Of a stretch of 7,923 nt of DNA, positions 5,892-7,923 are shown in pieces. Origin of the DNA: an uncultured Porphyromonadaceae bacterium. GTDB taxonomy: Bacteria; Bacteroidota; Bacteroidia; Bacteroidales; Muribaculaceae. A program made the translations under genes and the position numbers. Positions within the stretch are counted from its first letter, which is position 1; each line of letters begins with the position of its first letter. Where the stretch lies: NCBI GenBank assembly GCA_900546835.1, contig UREH01000108.1, forward strand, positions 1-7,923. The letters are read 5' to 3'. Under the pieces are notes generated by a model. That model had not been told where the DNA came from, ran no database searches, and was given only the letters and a program-made list of their open reading frames with translations.

Positions 5892-6911
5892 TCAGTGGGC
5901 GTGGGTAAACTCATCGAGGAAGCGGACATCGTTCTCCGAGAAGAGGCGAAGGTCGTTCACACGATATTTAAGATTGGCGATACGCTCCACACCCATACCG
6001 AGGGCGAAGCCCGTATATTCTTTCGAATCGATACCGCAGGCATCGAGCACGTTGGGGTCCACCATGCCGCAACCGAGAATCTCCACCCATCCGGTGCCTT
6101 TACAGAGTGCGCAGCCCTTGCCGCCACAGATGGTGCATGAGATGTCCATCTCGGCCGAAGGTTCGGTGAAGGGGAAGTAGCTCGGTCGAAGACGGATCTG
6201 CGTATCTGCTCCGAACATCTCGCGGGCGAAATAAAGCAGTGTCTGCTTCAGGTCGGCGAACGATACGTTCTTGTCGACATACAACCCCTCGACCTGGTGG
6301 AAGAAGCAGTGGGCGCGTGCCGAGATTGCCTCGTTGCGGTATACGCGGCCCGGGCAGAGAATGCGGATAGGTGGCTTGGCGTGCTCCATGGCGCGTGTCT
6401 GCACTGACGAGGTATGGGTGCGCAGCAGTACGTCGGGATTACGCTGGATGAAGAAAGTATCCTGCATATCGCGTGCGGGGTGATCGGCGGCAAAGTTGAG
6501 CGAGGAGAATACATGCCAGTCGTCCTCGATTTCGGGACCGTGCTCCACCACGAATCCGATGCGGCGGAAAATGGAAGTGATTTCATCGCGTACCACCGAG
6601 AGCGGATGGCGCGTGCCGAGCGCCACAGGGGTTGCGGTGCGCGTAAGGTCGATTTCGTCGGCGCCGTCGTCAGCAAGCTCGGTGGCTGCCTTCAAAGCGT
6701 TGATTTTTTCGGTGGCGAACGTCTTGAGATCGTTGATGGCCATACCGATTTCCTTCTTCTGGTCGGCCGGAACAGTGCGGAAGTCGGCCATGAGGGCGTT
6801 CAGCGCCCCCTTCTTGCTAAGATATTTGATGCGGAGCGCCTCGACGGCTTCAGCATCCTTGGCGGTAGCGGCCTCGATTTCGGCCTTCAGTGCGTTTATT
6901 TTCTCAAGCAT
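5892..6911 (-). CDS. pheS: Phenylalanyl-tRNA synthetase alpha subunit
   Basis: This 339-residue protein is the catalytic alpha chain of the alpha2-beta2 enzyme that charges tRNA-Phe. An N-terminal coiled coil (about 1-85) that contacts tRNA is followed by the class II core: GPEIEDDWHVFSSLNF (125-140), HPARDMQDTFF (144-154), motif 2 CPGRVYRNE with the following FFHQVEG (186-209) and motif 3 GFALGMGVER (301-310). A four-cysteine insert, C-x2-C-x4-C-x2-C (259-270), may bind zinc. An earlier in-frame ATG at 6953 is unlikely because it falls within the predicted -7 promoter box; the ATG at 6911 gives the family's usual start and leaves a leader of about 33 bases. pheT is not adjacent on the downstream side, where nth follows by 11 bases, so alpha and beta chains must be encoded apart. 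Confidence 0.97.
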   Translation of the reverse strand: MLEKINALKAEIEAATAKDAEAVEALRIKYLSKKGALNALMADFRTVPADQKKEIGMAINDLKTFATEKINALKAATELADDGADEIDLTRTATPVALGTRHPLSVVRDEITSIFRRIGFVVEHGPEIEDDWHVFSSLNFAADHPARDMQDTFFIQRNPDVLLRTHTSSVQTRAMEHAKPPIRILCPGRVYRNEAISARAHCFFHQVEGLYVDKNVSFADLKQTLLYFAREMFGADTQIRLRPSYFPFTEPSAEMDISCTICGGKGCALCKGTGWVEILGCGMVDPNVLDACGIDSKEYTGFALGMGVERIANLKYRVNDLRLFSENDVRFLDEFTHAH

Positions 6912-6950
6912 ATGCTGTTGGAATTCCTTTTGTTGGTTGGATTCAGAATG

Positions 6951-6982
6951 CAAATTTACGCTTTTTTTGGATATACGCCAAA
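6951..6982 (-). promoter_or_regulatory. Promoter of the pheS-nth-TRIC-gtrA cluster
   Basis: TTTG (6982-6979), 20 bases, then TAAATTTG (6958-6951): a full match to the Bacteroidota housekeeping promoter TTTG-N19-21-TAnnTTTG. It predicts a transcription start near 6945, about 33 bases before the pheS ATG. It lies downstream of the terminator that closes the preceding gene, so the pheS unit starts here independently. Confidence 0.8.
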
Positions 6983-7021
6983 GCGCCGCCCCGCAATGTT
7001 TACGCAGGTTTATCGATTGCG

Positions 7022-7065
7022 GAATATTAAAATTTGACTCCGGAGCGTTTCCACACCGGAGCCAA
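7022..7065 (-). terminator. Intrinsic terminator after the TonB-domain gene
   Basis: On the minus strand TTGGCTCCGG (7065-7056) pairs with CCGGAGTCAA (7043-7034) over ten base pairs with one G-U, extended past a T-T mismatch by GTG/CGC capped with a GAAA tetraloop. A run of AAATTTTAATATT follows. It lies about 68 bases after the TonB-domain stop and before the pheS promoter, cleanly dividing the two units. Confidence 0.85.
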
Positions 7066-7133
7066 CGTCATTACATCTAATATTTATTGAGGTCATTTAA
7101 AATTACTAATGTGGGGTATGCCATTGCAACGGC

Positions 7134-7802
7134 TCAGTTGCGGATTTCCACATCAACCCTCCCGTTGCGGTTTTCAGAACCGTCAATCTGGAGACTGGTT
7201 GTCACCGAGTTGCCCGAAGCTACTGTTATCGTCTCTCCCTCATGCCTCTTGCCGTTGACGTAGATTTCCGGCTTCGAATCCGAGTCGACGCCGCTTCTCA
7301 CAATCGATACGGTGGTAGAAGAGGTGTTTCCTGTCGATGTCGTCCCATTTTTGTCGGCTCCGGAGAGATTGAAGGAAACGGGAACAACAAACTGGCTGTC
7401 AACCGGCTTACCATCGACAGTGGCGGGTTTCCACGCGGGCATCTTGCCCACCACGCGGAGTGCCTCGGCATCGAGCATCGGGTCAACGCTCCTGATAACC
7501 GTGGGATTGACTACTTTCCCTTTGGCGTCGACGGTGAAGCGTATCACAACCCTACCTTCCAACCCCTTGGCCTTGGCGGCCTCCGGATACTTCACATTCT
7601 GCATCAGGAAATTCATCAGTTCCGTTATACCGCCGGGATATTCGGGCATCACGCCTTTATTGACGCCGGAAGTGCTGACGGAAACGGATACGGACTTCGA
7701 TTCGGCCTTTCCGGCCTTGGAACTAACAGTCTTTACGTCGGCAACTGATTTCATCACCGGCTTGTCGGCGGGCACTTCGGCCACTATTTCCGCAGCTTCC
7801 AC
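7134..7802 (-). CDS. TonB C-terminal domain protein, N-terminus uncertain or frameshifted
   Basis: From the GTG at 7802 this gives 222 residues. Residues about 53-146 are a clear TonB_C domain (PEYPGGITELMNFLMQNVKY, then EAAKAKGLEGRVVIRFTVD, the DAEALRVVGKMPAWKPA block and VVPVSFNL), which in TonB proteins touches outer-membrane receptors to pass on proton-motive energy. Before it is an Ala/Glu/Ser/Val-rich linker; after it a Thr/Ser spacer (150-166) and a ~55-residue beta-like tail with PEIYVNGKR. There is no membrane anchor, which a working TonB needs. The frame stays open upstream to 7898 (in-frame TAA 7901-7899) with no ATG, so GTG 7802 (GAGG 8 bases before it) is only the best available start. 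The preceding frame runs into the window edge and stops at TGA 7884-7882; removing one T from the TTTT at 7887-7884 would join the two into one longer protein. It may therefore be the 3' part of a disrupted gene. Confidence 0.7.
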   Translation of the reverse strand: MEAAEIVAEVPADKPVMKSVADVKTVSSKAGKAESKSVSVSVSTSGVNKGVMPEYPGGITELMNFLMQNVKYPEAAKAKGLEGRVVIRFTVDAKGKVVNPTVIRSVDPMLDAEALRVVGKMPAWKPATVDGKPVDSQFVVPVSFNLSGADKNGTTSTGNTSSTTVSIVRSGVDSDSKPEIYVNGKRHEGETITVASGNSVTTSLQIDGSENRNGRVDVEIRN

Positions 7803-7881
7803 CGATTCGACCTCACCGGGCTCCGCAGCCTCCGAAGCAACTTCCGAATCAATGGTATAGCCTACCGGCAGGGCAACCGCA

Positions 7882-7923
7882 TCAAAATTTGGCTTTGATT
7901 AGCATCTCAGTCAAATAGTCGTT
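7882..7923 (-). CDS. 3' end of an upstream frame, probably the first part of the TonB-domain gene
   Basis: From the window edge the minus strand reads NDYLTEMLIKAKF and then TGA (7884-7882). This is either the last 13 codons of a separate gene that overlaps the TonB-domain frame, or the interrupted N-terminal part of the same gene, since a +1 shift at TTT-TGA continues as FDAVALPVGYTIDSE in the TonB frame. The DYxxxLIK look is faintly like the segment before the last helix in Bacteroidota M56 (BlaR1-like) peptidases, some of which carry TonB_C domains; this is a weak resemblance only. Too short to identify. Confidence 0.4.
   Translation of the reverse strand, partial: NDYLTEMLIKAKF

Overview
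This window looks like chromosomal DNA of a fairly GC-rich member of the Bacteroidales, possibly Muribaculaceae; the family level is a guess. The RNase Y, PheS, ZapA and PSP1/RicT-type proteins have Bacteroidota-type sequences. Clear promoters match the Bacteroidota sigma consensus (TTTG, about 19-21 bases, TAnnTTTG) rather than TTGACA/TATAAT, and start codons mostly lack a strong Shine-Dalgarno sequence. There is no sign of a phage, transposon, CRISPR array or genomic island. Most of the window is housekeeping DNA.

Layout. Positions 2-1294 (+ strand) hold the 3' portion of a PSP1/RicT-like gene whose start lies upstream of the window. Everything else is on the minus strand and, in transcription order from the right end, runs as follows: the tail of an upstream frame (7923-7882); a TonB C-terminal-domain protein (7802-7134) closed by a strong terminator (7065-7022); a promoter (6982-6951) and a tight cluster of pheS (6911-5892), nth (5880-5236), a TRIC/UPF0126 membrane protein (5221-4535) and a GtrA-family membrane protein (4551-4087); a 227-base AT-rich promoter region; a small coiled-coil protein (3859-3566); zapA (3471-3160); a structured small RNA with its own promoter and terminator (about 3115-2951; the best guess is 6S RNA); and rny (2877-1336), convergent with the RicT-like gene.

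How the genes relate. Two themes stand out. The right cluster combines phenylalanyl-tRNA charging (PheS), base-excision repair (Nth) and two membrane proteins, with gaps of 11 and 14 bases and a 17-base overlap, so it is probably one transcription unit from the pheS promoter. The left half combines cell division (ZapA and an unnamed coiled-coil partner candidate) with RNA metabolism (small RNA, RNase Y). The RicT-like protein, whose Bacillus homologue is an RNase Y cofactor, lies convergent and only 41 bases from rny.

The points most worth a second look are the small RNA between zapA and rny, the TTT-TGA frame break just upstream of the TonB-domain protein (which otherwise lacks a start and a membrane anchor), and the conserved-looking coiled-coil gene next to zapA.
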